From: Candidatus Pseudelusimicrobium marinum
GTDB lineage: Bacteria > Elusimicrobiota > Elusimicrobia > Elusimicrobiales > Elusimicrobiaceae
Assembly (NCBI GenBank): GCA_018656005.1
Contig: JABHZW010000054.1
Location: forward strand, 1-55,551
Direction: 5' to 3'
Length of the DNA: 55,551 nt
A program made the position numbers and the translations under genes. The notes under the pieces were generated by a model. That model was not told the DNA's origin. It made no database searches and was given only the letters and a program-made list of their open reading frames with translations. Of this stretch, positions 41,128-50,115 are shown piece after piece (position 1 is the first letter of the stretch; the number at the start of each line of letters is the position of its first letter).

Positions 41128-41866
41128 CAAAAAAATATCTATGATAACTGCATACGATTATACTACAGCAAAAATTATAAGCGACACAAATATCGATTGG
41201 GTTTTGGTGGGCGATAGTGCCGCTATGACAATGCACGGACACAACTCAACACCAGAAATTAGTGTAGATGAAATGATTTCTCATACAAAAGCAGTATGCA
41301 AAGGAATCTCAGACAAACTTATTATAGGAGATATCCCCCTAAAAGCATTTAACGAAAATATTTTAGAAGTTGTGAACAGGTTTATAAAAGCAGGAGCAAA
41401 TGCCGTTAAGCTTGAGGGTGTCGATGGTTTTGAAGATATTATAAAACAGATAGTAGATAAAGATATAAAAGTTATGGGACATCTTGGTTTAACCCCTCAG
41501 ACAATAGATATATCCTCTGGCAATGTGGTTCAAGCAAGGGACGAGAGTTCGGCAGAAAAGCTAATAGCAGATGCTAAAAAATTAGAACAGCTTGGCTGTT
41601 TTGCAATTGTTCTAGAATGTATCCCTGCGAAACTTGCTTCCCAAGTTTCGCAAGAAATAAACATACCTACAATAGGCATAGGTGCAGGTATTGGTTGCGA
41701 CGGACAGGTACTAGTTATCCAAGATATGCTTGGTATGAATGATAATAAATTTAAATTTGTAAAAAAATATTTAAACGGACAGAAATTAATTTCAGACGCA
41801 CTAAACGAATTTGATAAAGATGTAAAAGAACAAAAATTCCCAACAGAGGAAAACAGTTTTAAATGA
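41114..41866 (+). CDS. panB: 3-methyl-2-oxobutanoate hydroxymethyltransferase
   Basis: 250 residues, slightly short of the usual 260-280. First step of pantothenate synthesis: ketoisovalerate plus methylene-tetrahydrofolate gives ketopantoate. ISMITAYDYTTAKIISDTNIDWVLVGDSAAMTMHGHNST is the TIM-barrel start with the metal Asp; KLEGVDG, GHLGLTPQ and LECIPAKLA..NIPTIGIGAGIGCDGQVLV are the later signatures. Overlaps both neighbours by a few bases, tight operon. Confidence 0.95.
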   Translation: MKKNNKKISMITAYDYTTAKIISDTNIDWVLVGDSAAMTMHGHNSTPEISVDEMISHTKAVCKGISDKLIIGDIPLKAFNENILEVVNRFIKAGANAVKLEGVDGFEDIIKQIVDKDIKVMGHLGLTPQTIDISSGNVVQARDESSAEKLIADAKKLEQLGCFAIVLECIPAKLASQVSQEINIPTIGIGAGIGCDGQVLVIQDMLGMNDNKFKFVKKYLNGQKLISDALNEFDKDVKEQKFPTEENSFK

Positions 41867-42615
41867 AAATATTTAAAAGCATAAAAACTTGGCAGGTAGA
41901 ACGAAACAAAACATCAAAAACCATTGGTTTTGTTCCTACAATGGGAGCATTACACGAAGGTCACCTATCTTTAATTAAAAAAAGCAAAAAAGAAAACAAA
42001 ATTACGATTGTTAGTATTTTTGTAAACCCCACACAGTTTAATGATAAGAAAGATTTAAATAATTACCCGAACACACTTGAAAAAGATATTAAAGAACTTA
42101 AAAAAATGGGTACAGATTACCTAATAATGCCAAAATATAGTGAAATTTATGCAGATAACTATACATATAAGGTTTCAGAGGATAAACTTAGCAAAATATT
42201 ATGTGGTAGTTCCCGCAAAGGGCATTTTGATGGGGTGCTAACAATAGTTATGAAACTATTAAACATAGCCCAAGCAGATAAAGCGTATTTTGGCGAAAAA
42301 GATTATCAACAATATGTTCTTATTAAAAAAATGGCTGAAACTTTTTTTATGAAAACTAAAATTATAGGCTGCAAAACAATAAAAGAAAAAGATGGGTTGG
42401 CAAAAAGCTCTAGAAATTTACTTTTAACAGAAAAAGAGCGAAAACTTGCTCCAAATTTTTATAAAATTTTAAAAACAAAAAAATCGGTACCAGAAAAAAA
42501 GAAAAGCTTAATAAAATTAGGTTTTAAAATAGATTATATCGAAAAACATGATGACAGAATTTTCGGTGCTGTAAAATTAGGAAAAGTGAGGTTAATAGAC
42601 AATGTCAAAATCTAA
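41863..42615 (+). CDS. panC: Pantothenate synthetase
   Basis: 250 residues, shorter than usual (about 280). Joins pantoate and beta-alanine using ATP. FVPTMGALHEGHLSLIKKSK is the HIGH-type nucleotide site; VSIFVNPTQFNDKKDLNNYP, GHFDGVLTIVMKLLNIAQADKAYFGEKDYQQ and KEKDGLAKSSRN follow. The C-terminal domain appears reduced. ATGA overlap with panB, 14-base overlap with the next gene. Confidence 0.95.
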   Translation: MKIFKSIKTWQVERNKTSKTIGFVPTMGALHEGHLSLIKKSKKENKITIVSIFVNPTQFNDKKDLNNYPNTLEKDIKELKKMGTDYLIMPKYSEIYADNYTYKVSEDKLSKILCGSSRKGHFDGVLTIVMKLLNIAQADKAYFGEKDYQQYVLIKKMAETFFMKTKIIGCKTIKEKDGLAKSSRNLLLTEKERKLAPNFYKILKTKKSVPEKKKSLIKLGFKIDYIEKHDDRIFGAVKLGKVRLIDNVKI

Positions 42616-43150
42616 AGGAAATATAATTTTTAGCTTAACAGGTTCAATCGCTTGTTATAAAGTGTGTAATGTAATTTCAAAGCTTGTGCAAAACGGATAT
42701 GAAGTAAAAGCAGTTTGCACAAAATCTGCAACGGAATTTATCGGATTAACAACGCTTGAAACTTTAACAGGGAAATCTGTTTATGTTGATATGTGGGAAA
42801 GAAAAACCGCACTAGATCATATTGAACTTAATAAATGGGCAGATTTAACCATAGTAGCCCCTGCAACTGCTAATATAATGAATAAATTTAGTGCTGGTTT
42901 TGCAGACGAGTGTGTGTCTACTTTATTTTTATCACACGACAGAAAAAAACCATTTCTAATAGCGCCGGCTATGAATACGAATATGTGGGATCACCCTGCT
43001 ACACAAAAATCTGTAGAAGTTTTAAAAGGTTGGGGTGTGAAAATTTTGGATACAGAAAAAGGACATCTTGCTTGTGGCGATGAAGGATACGGCAGATTGT
43101 TAAACCCAGATAAAATTTACGATATAATTATTGAGAATTTAAAGAAATGA
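42602..43150 (+). CDS. coaC: Phosphopantothenoylcysteine decarboxylase (stand-alone CoaC)
   Basis: 182 residues. Flavoprotein of the HFCD family: ITGSIACYK-like start (IIFSLTGSIACYKVCNVISKL), the active-site His in TALDHIELNKWAD, PATANIMNKFSAGFADE, APAMNTNMWDHPATQ (substrate clamp) and HLACGDEGYGRL with the catalytic Cys. In most bacteria this is the N-terminal half of CoaBC; here CoaB is a separate overlapping gene. Both halves are intact, so it is a true split and not a frameshift. Confidence 0.93.
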   Translation: MSKSKGNIIFSLTGSIACYKVCNVISKLVQNGYEVKAVCTKSATEFIGLTTLETLTGKSVYVDMWERKTALDHIELNKWADLTIVAPATANIMNKFSAGFADECVSTLFLSHDRKKPFLIAPAMNTNMWDHPATQKSVEVLKGWGVKILDTEKGHLACGDEGYGRLLNPDKIYDIIIENLKK

Positions 43151-43794
43151 AAATACTTATAACCGCAGGTGCAACCACAGAACCGATAGATAAAGTTCGT
43201 TTTATAACAAACTTTAGTACCGGTAGAACTGGTGCAGAGTTAGCGGATTTTTTTAAGAAAAAAAAGTGTGATGTTTATTATTTTCACGGAGTTGGAGCAA
43301 TTAAGCCAAATGTTAAAGGTTCAAAACTTGTGGAATATACAAGTTTTGACGATCTAGATAAAAAGCTAAAAACTTTTCTTAAAAAAATCCGTATCGATAT
43401 GATTATCCATTTAGCCGCAGTGTCAGATTACAGTGTGAAGTACGTGAAAGTAGGTAGCAAGAAATATAATCCTGCTAAATTATCCAAAATAGATTCTTCC
43501 GCTAAAGAAATAGAGCTAAAACTAAAAAGAAACTCCAAAATAATAGGTAAAATTCCAAAATATTCAAATTCTTTATTAGTAGGTTTTAAGTTAACAAACA
43601 CAAAAAGCGATACACAAATTAAACAAGCAGTTAAAAAAGTATCAGCAGATTATGTGGTCCATAACGATTTTCTAGAAGCCAAAAAAAGCACAACAAGACC
43701 ATTTACTATTTATAAAGAAGGCAAGAAAGTGGTAAAATGTAAGAATACACAGGATTTATCAAAAGTATTATTCAATATAGGAAAAAAGAAATGA
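43147..43794 (+). CDS. coaB: Phosphopantothenate-cysteine ligase (stand-alone CoaB)
   Basis: 215 residues. [35 protein letters not shown] is the CoaB signature, [15 protein letters not shown] the middle motif, and [11 protein letters not shown] the ligase K-x-T segment, followed by ADYVVHNDF. Adds cysteine to phosphopantothenate. Four-base overlaps on both sides (ATGA) with coaC and panD. Confidence 0.92.
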   Translation: MKILITAGATTEPIDKVRFITNFSTGRTGAELADFFKKKKCDVYYFHGVGAIKPNVKGSKLVEYTSFDDLDKKLKTFLKKIRIDMIIHLAAVSDYSVKYVKVGSKKYNPAKLSKIDSSAKEIELKLKRNSKIIGKIPKYSNSLLVGFKLTNTKSDTQIKQAVKKVSADYVVHNDFLEAKKSTTRPFTIYKEGKKVVKCKNTQDLSKVLFNIGKKK

Positions 43795-44111
43795 AAAGAA
43801 CAATGTTAAAATCTAAAATCCACCGAGCGACTGTCAGTCAAACAGAGCTTGAATATGAAGGTTCAATCACAGTGGATAAAAAGCTTTGCGAACAAGCAGA
43901 TTTAAAAGAATTCGAACAAGTAGACATTTATAACTGCAATAACGGAGCAAGACTTGCAACATATGTAATATATGGTAAAGAAAACGAGATTTGTTTAAAC
44001 GGGGCAGCAGCAAGATGTGCGGAAAAAGGCGACAAAATAATAATAGCCTCATATGCAGACTATTCAGAAGAAGAATTAAAAGATTATAAACCGAAATTAG
44101 TATTACTTTAA
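43791..44111 (+). CDS. panD: Aspartate 1-decarboxylase proenzyme
   Basis: 106 residues. Makes beta-alanine from aspartate; pyruvoyl enzyme formed by self-cleavage. [24 protein letters not shown] contains the Gly-Ser cleavage site (YEGS); [13 protein letters not shown] and [21 protein letters not shown] are typical. Last gene of the unit; with it the pathway from ketoisovalerate and aspartate to 4'-phosphopantetheine lacks only pantothenate kinase in this region. Confidence 0.95.
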   Translation: MKRTMLKSKIHRATVSQTELEYEGSITVDKKLCEQADLKEFEQVDIYNCNNGARLATYVIYGKENEICLNGAAARCAEKGDKIIIASYADYSEEELKDYKPKLVLL

Positions 44112-44114
44112 TCA

Positions 44115-44419
44115 ATTCTGCGAAATTTGGAGAGTTGGGATAGATTATGAGGTGTTTAAGCTGTTTTTTCAAATTTTGGGCAAATTTAGGGCAACAAAAG
44201 AGTGTTGTCGGCGATATCTCCGCAGGTCCATATTTGATATCTGGAACTCTACCCATCTATTTTTCTAATGTAAATTAATTATGTTTTCCTCGATAAAAAC
44301 TCCCATTTTTTCGGTCTTATTTCAACAACATAGCTCTTGTAAGCTCTATACTTTTCAATATTTTGGCAGGTTTTTAAACCTTCTATACCTTACCCAAAAA
44401 TCGATAGTCACAAGATTTT
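44115..44419 (+). repeat. Island repeat B
   Basis: Left module 44115-44255 (ATTCTGCGAAATTTGGAGAG ... GAACTCTACCCA) is about 85-90% identical, without indels, to the left module of D. Middle 44250-44313 (ATTTTTCTAATGTAAATTAA...) is nearly identical to C. Tail 44334-44419 is the shared CTTGTAAGCTCTATAC...ATAGTCACAAG block. A TGTCGGCGATA at 44206 resembles the TATCGTCGATA palindrome. TAGTCA (44405-44410) and TATAAT (44428-44433), 17 bases apart, form a promoter for the next gene. No gene is supported in 44112-44465; the minus-strand open frame here is repeat DNA. Confidence 0.8.
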
Positions 44420-44465
44420 TTTATTTTATATAATACAGAAAACCTACACAAAAGGAGTTTTTGTA

Positions 44466-45050
44466 ATGCAATTAAAAAACATTCATAAAATTTTATTATT
44501 AGCAAATTTACTTATTTTAGTTTTATTTATCCCTTGGTTTCTTATAAACTCTAATCTAGAATTTGTAATATATGCGGGAGTAGTCTTGTTTTTCATACTA
44601 TTAATAGGATTATCCCTAAAAAAAATACCTTACTCGAATGAATCCCTAATATGTTTAACTATATGGGCATTTTTACATATGTCAGGTGGAGCAATACCCG
44701 TTGCAGATGTTAGACTTTACGACTTAATACTAGTAAAGCTTTCTAATTCGTTACCTATCTTAAGGTACGATCAAATTGTTCATACTTTTGGTTTTTTCAC
44801 AGCAACTTTAGTTTCTTATGATATTTTAAAACCACACCTCAAAAATAAAACTAAAAATTTCTCTCTACTACTTATAGTCGTAATGGCTGGTTGTGGGTTT
44901 GGTGCTTTAAATGAGGTTATCGAATTTATTGTCGGCTTATTAGATCCTGGTGCTGGAGTTGGTGGATACATAAACACTTCAATAGATTTATGTTCTAATT
45001 TGATAGGTGCCATATTAGCTGTTATGTATATAAAAAATTTCGACAAATAA
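44466..45050 (+). CDS. DUF2238-type integral membrane protein
   Basis: 194 residues with about six membrane spans. Conserved polar residues of the DUF2238 (YjdF-like) family are visible: LPILRYDQIVHTFGFFTAT, CGFGALNEVIEFIVGLL and YINTSIDLCSNLIGAILA. No characterised activity known to me. RBS AGGAG seven bases before the ATG. Sixty bases before the DUF2339 gene in the same direction, so probably co-expressed. Confidence 0.75.
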   Translation: MQLKNIHKILLLANLLILVLFIPWFLINSNLEFVIYAGVVLFFILLIGLSLKKIPYSNESLICLTIWAFLHMSGGAIPVADVRLYDLILVKLSNSLPILRYDQIVHTFGFFTATLVSYDILKPHLKNKTKNFSLLLIVVMAGCGFGALNEVIEFIVGLLDPGAGVGGYINTSIDLCSNLIGAILAVMYIKNFDK

Positions 45051-45110
45051 ATACTTTACAAAACTATTTTTATTGTATAATTATTCTAAATTTACATTAA
45101 GGAGATTATT

Positions 45111-47564
45111 ATGACATTTACATTTTTTCTGGTAATGGTATTATTTGTTTTAGTTTATGCTCTTTTTAAGAAAGTTAATAAAATTATGTTGGATTTTAAG
45201 GATTTAAAAAAATTACTAAGTGTCGATGAAGCTAAGTCAAAAAAACCACAAGAAGAAAAAGAACCTGAACCCAATATCACTCCAATACAAAAAGATGCCC
45301 AACCTATACAGGTAGCAAAGGCAGAAATCTCAAAACCAAAAGCCCCTCCGAAAAAACCCATAGATTGGGAAAAATTTACAGGTGTTAATCTGTTCGCTTG
45401 GGTAGGTGGCTTTGCCTTCTTTTTAGGCATGGTGTTCTTTCTTAAATATGCCATTGACAATAATCTCATCAGCCCATTAGTTCGAATACTTATAGGTTTT
45501 GTTTTAGGTATCACTGCTATTGCTAGCGGAATTATTATGAAAGATGGAAAATTTAAAACAACCGCTAACACTTTATGTGGTGTAGGTGTTACTGTTTTAT
45601 ACATATCCATTTATGCTGCAAATTCGTTTTACGATTTAATAAATAATAGCACAGCTTTCTTTGCAATGGCTTTAGTTTCTGTGGTGGCTTTTTGGTGTGC
45701 TGTTCATTTAAAATCAAAATACATTGCCATATTAGGTCTTATTGGTGGTTTCTTAACTCCTATTCTTCTTTCTACCGGAGTGGATAAAACTTTAGATTTA
45801 TTCACCTATATATTCGTTTTAAACATCGCAATAATATTTATAGCTATAAGAATGAATTGGCCGTTCTTAATAGCAATGACTGCAGGTGCAACATTTTTTA
45901 CTCAGTTTTGCTGGTATGATTCTTTTTTCAATGATGAAAAAACATATACAGCAATAATTATTTTTGCAATATTTCCTGCTATATATTCTGTAGCAGCATT
46001 AATTGCAAATAAATACAAATTAGCAAGTAAAACTTTTTTGCATACCGCAGGGATATTTATTATAGCTAATATATTTTTTACATGGAATATGTTGTTTGCT
46101 ACCTCAACCCCTTTTCCTGTTTTATCATTGCTTCTTATTTTAAGTGCTTATTTAGTATTTCTTATGCATAAAGAAAAAGGTTGTGTTGGTTGGCATATAA
46201 CAGCAAGTTTTATAACCTTTTTAGTTTTATTTATGTGGACAATTTTCGACTTATCTAAAACTAATCTCAATCATATTCTTGGTTTTTACTTAGCATTTGC
46301 AGTTCTAAATTCCGTAATACCTATAATATTATTTCATTACAAAAAAAACAAAGATATTCTAACTGTTTATGGAATATCTTTAGTGCTTCCTTTTATTTTA
46401 ATGGTTGCCGCTATTTCTAAGGCAACACCAGATAGCCCCACATTTATTTTTGGTGCAGCACTTTTGTTGGTAGGTATTATATTATCCATTGTAAGAATAT
46501 ATAAGATAGATTTTATTTCAATGGTGGCTCTTATTGGTGCTTTTATAGTTCAAATTACCTGGCACCTTTCCTTTAAAGAATTAGCCCCAATGTATTATTG
46601 GTATGGCGGATTTATGTCTATGTTCTTGATATTTCCATTTTTATTTAGAAAATATTTCATGGATTCTAAATATGTATGGATAAGCTCTGCATTAGCTGGT
46701 CCATTATGTTTTATACCAGTTTATTATTTATCAAAAGAACTTTTAGAAGGACAAACTCTTGGATTCATCCCAGCAATGTTTGCTGTTATATATTTAACTT
46801 TCACATTATTTGTATCGCATTTTGCTGATATAAAAGAATATTTACAGAAAGTTAGGTTAGGTGTTTTTGCTGCCGTCAGTTTATTATTTATCACATTAAT
46901 TTTCCCTATACAATTTGATAAAGAATGGCTAACTATCAGCTGGGCATTAGAGGGTATGGCTCTTATTTGGTTGTTTAGAACAATTGAATATAAACAACTA
47001 AAACTTTGGGGATATGCATTACTTATTATAAGTTTTGTTAGAATTGCAATAATCCCAATAGTATTAATGTCTAATTCCCATGTAGAACCTGCTATTTTAA
47101 ATTCGTACTTATATACTCATGGATTGGTGATTTTACCGCTTCTTATAGCTGCAAAATTATGGCAACCTAATGACGAAAAAATAATGGAAAGTAATCCTAA
47201 GACCGTGTTAGCAATACTTGGAACTGTGCTATTATTTTTACTTATGAATATAGAAATAGCAAACTATTTTGCTACTGGCACAGCTTTGACCTTTGAGTTA
47301 ACAGGAAACATCGCAAGAGATATGACCTACACATTATCTTGGGGCATTTTTGCTATGGGACTATTTGCAATAAGCATTTATAGGGATTCTACAAAGGTAA
47401 GAATAGCCAGTATAGTTTTATTCTCTATAACAACCTTAAAATTATTTTTTATTGATTTATGGCACCTAGGACAGCTTTATAGAGTAGCTGCTTGTGTAGG
47501 ACTTGCGATATTATTAATATTAGTATCGTTCTTTTATCAAAAGTTTGTTACAAAAAAGAAATAA
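45111..47564 (+). CDS. DUF2339 polytopic membrane protein
   Basis: 817 residues. One N-terminal span, a charged Lys/Glu/Pro-rich linker (residues 25-80), then WEKFTGVNLFAWVGGFAFFLGMVFFLKYAIDN, the hallmark of DUF2339, and more than 20 further spans. IGFVLGITAIASGIIM and YKIDFISMVALIGAFIVQITWH follow the family pattern. Function unknown; the size and span number suggest a transporter or envelope assembly scaffold. Convergent with the ankyrin protein gene, four bases apart. Confidence 0.82.
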   Translation: MTFTFFLVMVLFVLVYALFKKVNKIMLDFKDLKKLLSVDEAKSKKPQEEKEPEPNITPIQKDAQPIQVAKAEISKPKAPPKKPIDWEKFTGVNLFAWVGGFAFFLGMVFFLKYAIDNNLISPLVRILIGFVLGITAIASGIIMKDGKFKTTANTLCGVGVTVLYISIYAANSFYDLINNSTAFFAMALVSVVAFWCAVHLKSKYIAILGLIGGFLTPILLSTGVDKTLDLFTYIFVLNIAIIFIAIRMNWPFLIAMTAGATFFTQFCWYDSFFNDEKTYTAIIIFAIFPAIYSVAALIANKYKLASKTFLHTAGIFIIANIFFTWNMLFATSTPFPVLSLLLILSAYLVFLMHKEKGCVGWHITASFITFLVLFMWTIFDLSKTNLNHILGFYLAFAVLNSVIPIILFHYKKNKDILTVYGISLVLPFILMVAAISKATPDSPTFIFGAALLLVGIILSIVRIYKIDFISMVALIGAFIVQITWHLSFKELAPMYYWYGGFMSMFLIFPFLFRKYFMDSKYVWISSALAGPLCFIPVYYLSKELLEGQTLGFIPAMFAVIYLTFTLFVSHFADIKEYLQKVRLGVFAAVSLLFITLIFPIQFDKEWLTISWALEGMALIWLFRTIEYKQLKLWGYALLIISFVRIAIIPIVLMSNSHVEPAILNSYLYTHGLVILPLLIAAKLWQPNDEKIMESNPKTVLAILGTVLLFLLMNIEIANYFATGTALTFELTGNIARDMTYTLSWGIFAMGLFAISIYRDSTKVRIASIVLFSITTLKLFFIDLWHLGQLYRVAACVGLAILLILVSFFYQKFVTKKK

Positions 47565-47568
47565 AATA

Positions 47569-48930
47569 TTATTTTTTATATTTTTGTATTTCTTCTGCTA
47601 ATGGAGTATTATATTTAAATTCAGCAATTTTTATTGCATCCATACCATTATAATCTTTTGCATTAACATCTATTCCCGCTTCCATTAATGCTCTAGCCAT
47701 TTCCATTATTATTTTGTTAGATTCAGCCAGTCTTTTATTTATTGTTTCAAACCCCGCATACATGGCTTCCTTAACTCTAATCTTATCTTCTTCAGAATAT
47801 TTCTTAAACATTTCTTCTTGCTCTTCAGCTAGCACTTGTTTTGACATATTAATTTCTTCTTGCCCGGTATTAATATTTGCAATATTATGCAATGCCGTTT
47901 CTTTATATTTATTTTTAGCATTAACAGTGGACTTTGCACTGATTAAGATTTTTACTATTTCTAATCTTTCTCTTAATATTTTTTCAGATATCCCAAAATG
48001 GTCTACAAATTGCCAAGGTTTTCCAGTGTTCTTAACTTCTTTCTTTATTCCTTCCGTAACTGACGCTTCTATAAAAAAATATTCTGTAGCGTAATGAAGT
48101 GGTGTGTCTCCAATTCTATTTGTAGTATTTATGTTTGCACCCTGATTTATTAATGATTTAACTTTTTCAATTTCACCTTCAGCAACAGCAATATGTAATG
48201 GACTAGCATTCAAAGGGTTTTGTCCAGACGCATCTAAATCATAATCTTTTCGTTTTGCTTGTGATGCTTGTGAAGATTTAATCATTGGGTTTCTAGTAGA
48301 TCTATTTCTATCAGATTTAGTCCTAGTGTTTGCATGAAACCCTTTTTGTTTTAATACTGTTAGCATATCATTGTTTCTGCCAGAGGCTACAATTTGTGCT
48401 ACCGTGTATCCTTGGGTACATTTAGAATTAAGGTTCGTACCGTAATTTAGCATAAGTTTTAAAATTTCAATGTTGTTAGATTGAGCTATATAGCATGCAG
48501 GAGTGTTATTTTTTGCATCTCTAGTTTTTAGATCAGCACCCAAATATAATAATGTTTTAGTTGCTTCTACATTGCCATTTCCTACAGATACATGTAATGC
48601 AGTAGTTTCTCCTTTTCCTTTAGCATTAATATCTGCACCTTTTTCTACTAAATATTTTACAATATCAGCATTTCCACCCAAAGCCGCTGCTTGTAATACT
48701 AAAATTCCTTTATGACTTAGAGCATTAACATCAGCACCAGATTCCACTTTCTTTTTCACACAGTCAAAATCTCCCATTTGAGCACATTGATATATGTCCA
48801 TTGTTGTGTGTGTGGATTTTTGGGATTGTTCAGGTTTTAAATATTTATCAAAAAATCCTTTATCGGCTAATAAAAAAACTAATGCTACTACTAAGCCTAA
48901 AACTAAATATTTGAAGTATTTATTTGTCAT
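47569..48930 (-). CDS. Membrane-anchored ankyrin-repeat protein
   Basis: 453 residues. Signal anchor at residues 8-21 (YLVLGLVVALVFLLA), then ankyrin repeats in two blocks, about 48-200 (CAQMGDFDCVKKKVESGADVNALSHKGILVLQAAALGGNADIV..) and about 245-450 (SPLHIAVAEGEIEKVKSLINQGANINTTNRIGDTPLHYA..), about nine in all. A linker at 205-240 is Ser/Arg/Lys-rich. The repeats face outside the membrane if the anchor is type II. Ankyrin arrays bind other proteins; the partner is unknown. Only minus-strand gene between repeats A and D. Confidence 0.88.
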   Translation of the reverse strand: MTNKYFKYLVLGLVVALVFLLADKGFFDKYLKPEQSQKSTHTTMDIYQCAQMGDFDCVKKKVESGADVNALSHKGILVLQAAALGGNADIVKYLVEKGADINAKGKGETTALHVSVGNGNVEATKTLLYLGADLKTRDAKNNTPACYIAQSNNIEILKLMLNYGTNLNSKCTQGYTVAQIVASGRNNDMLTVLKQKGFHANTRTKSDRNRSTRNPMIKSSQASQAKRKDYDLDASGQNPLNASPLHIAVAEGEIEKVKSLINQGANINTTNRIGDTPLHYATEYFFIEASVTEGIKKEVKNTGKPWQFVDHFGISEKILRERLEIVKILISAKSTVNAKNKYKETALHNIANINTGQEEINMSKQVLAEEQEEMFKKYSEEDKIRVKEAMYAGFETINKRLAESNKIIMEMARALMEAGIDVNAKDYNGMDAIKIAEFKYNTPLAEEIQKYKK

Positions 48931-49032
48931 TTAATAACTCCTGATTGAATTTTATATTAATCGTCAGTTCACCTAAATATTTTAGCATATGTTAATATAA
49001 GTTGATTAAACTTGCATAGAAAAGACGAAAAT

Positions 49033-49330
49033 TGCCAACTTTGGGATTGGAGGATATAATATAATGATTTTAAGGTAGTTTGCCGAGAATACGGCAAGTT
49101 TGTGGGGACTATGGCAGGTTGTAGAGAGGATGTCCGAAGGTCCATTTATCGCAAATAGAACTCTACCCATCCATTTTTCTAATGTAAATTAATTATGTTT
49201 TCCTCGATAAAAACTCCCTATTTCTCGGGGATATTTCAATAACACAACTCTTGTAAGCTTTATACTTGTCAATATTTTGGCAAGTTTTTTTCTTTCTATA
49301 CCTTGCCTAAAAAACCATAGTCACAACTTT
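49033..49330 (+). repeat. Island repeat C
   Basis: Left part 49033-49130 is a diverged homologue of the B/D left module (GCCAACTTTGGGATTGGAGGATA against GCGAAATTTGGAGAGTTGGGATA). From 49131 (TGTCCGAAGGTCCATTTA) to 49170 it matches D closely, 49165-49218 matches B, and 49221-49330 (TTTCTCGGGGATATTTCAAT ... CATAGTCACAA) matches A. The terminator-like ACTTGTCAATATTTTGGCAAGT plus T7 is at 49264-49292. The stretch 48931-49032 shows nothing clear. Confidence 0.8.
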
Positions 49331-49356
49331 CTAAACCCTATTTCAATAAAACTAAA

Positions 49357-49386
49357 TTGACATATCTTTTCCTAAATTGATATATT
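49357..49386 (+). promoter_or_regulatory. Promoter of the riboflavin operon
   Basis: TTGACA (49357-49362), 18-base spacer, TATATT (49381-49386), directly ahead of the FMN riboswitch. Confidence 0.65.
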
Positions 49387-49401
49387 ATTATTGTAGATAT
49401 A

Positions 49402-49508
49402 ATTTCAGGGTCGGGTGTAATTCCCTACCGGCGGTATAGTCCGCGAGCCTTCGGGCAGAATTGGTGTAATTCCAATACCGACAGTATAGTCTGGATGAAA
49501 GAAATTAT
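49402..49508 (+). promoter_or_regulatory. FMN riboswitch (RFN element)
   Basis: Contains the RFN consensus blocks: TTTCAGGGTCGGGTGTAATTCCC, TACCGGCGGTATAGTCCGCGAGCC, an apical hairpin GCCTTCGGGC, ATTGGTGTAATTCCAATACCGACAG and TATAGTCTGGATGAAAGAAA. Senses FMN and controls the riboflavin genes immediately downstream. Confidence 0.97.
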
Positions 49509-49552
49509 TAACTTATGTAGCTTTTGGCTACAATAAAGTTTTTATTTTTATA

Positions 49553-49590
49553 AAAAAGACCTCAAGGAATATTTTCTTGAGGTCTTTTTT
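49553..49590 (+). terminator. Riboswitch expression-platform terminator
   Basis: AAAAAGACCTCAAG and CTTGAGGTCTTTTTT around GAATATTTT, 45 bases after the aptamer and 58 before ribH. The hairpin GTAGC TTTTG GCTAC at 49517-49531 lies between. This fits transcription termination by FMN. Confidence 0.92.
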
Positions 49591-49647
49591 GATAAAGATA
49601 TTTCCTTCAATTCCTGAAATTATTATTTATAAAATCAGGAGGAAAAT

Positions 49648-50115
49648 ATGTATTTAAAAGAAGGAAATTTTGATGGCAAAAAATTAAAAATTGCTATCAT
49701 TTGTTCACGGTTTAATGAAGCCATAGTATCCAAACTTCTTGAAGGAGCTTTGGACTGTCTTAAAAGACACAATGTTCAGGAAAATAATATAGATATTATC
49801 TATACTCCCGGTGCTTTTGAAATCCCTCTAATAACAAAAAAACTCGCGGTTTCTAAGAAGTACAATTCTATTGTATCTTTAGGAGCTATAATAAGAGGCG
49901 AAACACCTCATTTCGAATATGTATGTAGCGAAGTTTCAAAAGGTATTGCTAGTGTTGGGTTAGAATTTAACACCCCAATAATCTTTGGAATACTAACTAC
50001 TAATACTACCGAAGAAGCTTTCGCTAGAGCTGGTGGCAAAAATGGAAATAAGGGTTTTGAATCAGCTCTATCAGCTATTGAAATGGCAAACCTTATAAAA
50101 AATATTGAGCAGTAA
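49648..50115 (+). CDS. ribH: 6,7-dimethyl-8-ribityllumazine synthase
   Basis: 155 residues, normal length. Condenses the ribityl-pyrimidine with dihydroxybutanone phosphate. IAIICSRFNEAIVSKLLEGALDCLKRH (ring-stacking Phe), YTPGAFEIPLITKKLA, SLGAIIRGETPHFEYVCSEVSKGI and the PIIFGILTT segment are the active-site signatures. First gene of the rib operon; the ribD ATG follows its stop directly. RBS AGGAGG. Confidence 0.96.
   Translation: MYLKEGNFDGKKLKIAIICSRFNEAIVSKLLEGALDCLKRHNVQENNIDIIYTPGAFEIPLITKKLAVSKKYNSIVSLGAIIRGETPHFEYVCSEVSKGIASVGLEFNTPIIFGILTTNTTEEAFARAGGKNGNKGFESALSAIEMANLIKNIEQ

Noticed and set aside
42602-43794. coaBC as a frameshifted single gene
   Set aside because: Both parts have complete domains, their own starts and an ATGA junction; stand-alone CoaB and CoaC proteins are known.
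43867-44256. 129-residue minus-strand open frame over panD and repeat B
   Set aside because: Half of it is antisense to panD, whose family assignment is certain; the rest is repeat B.
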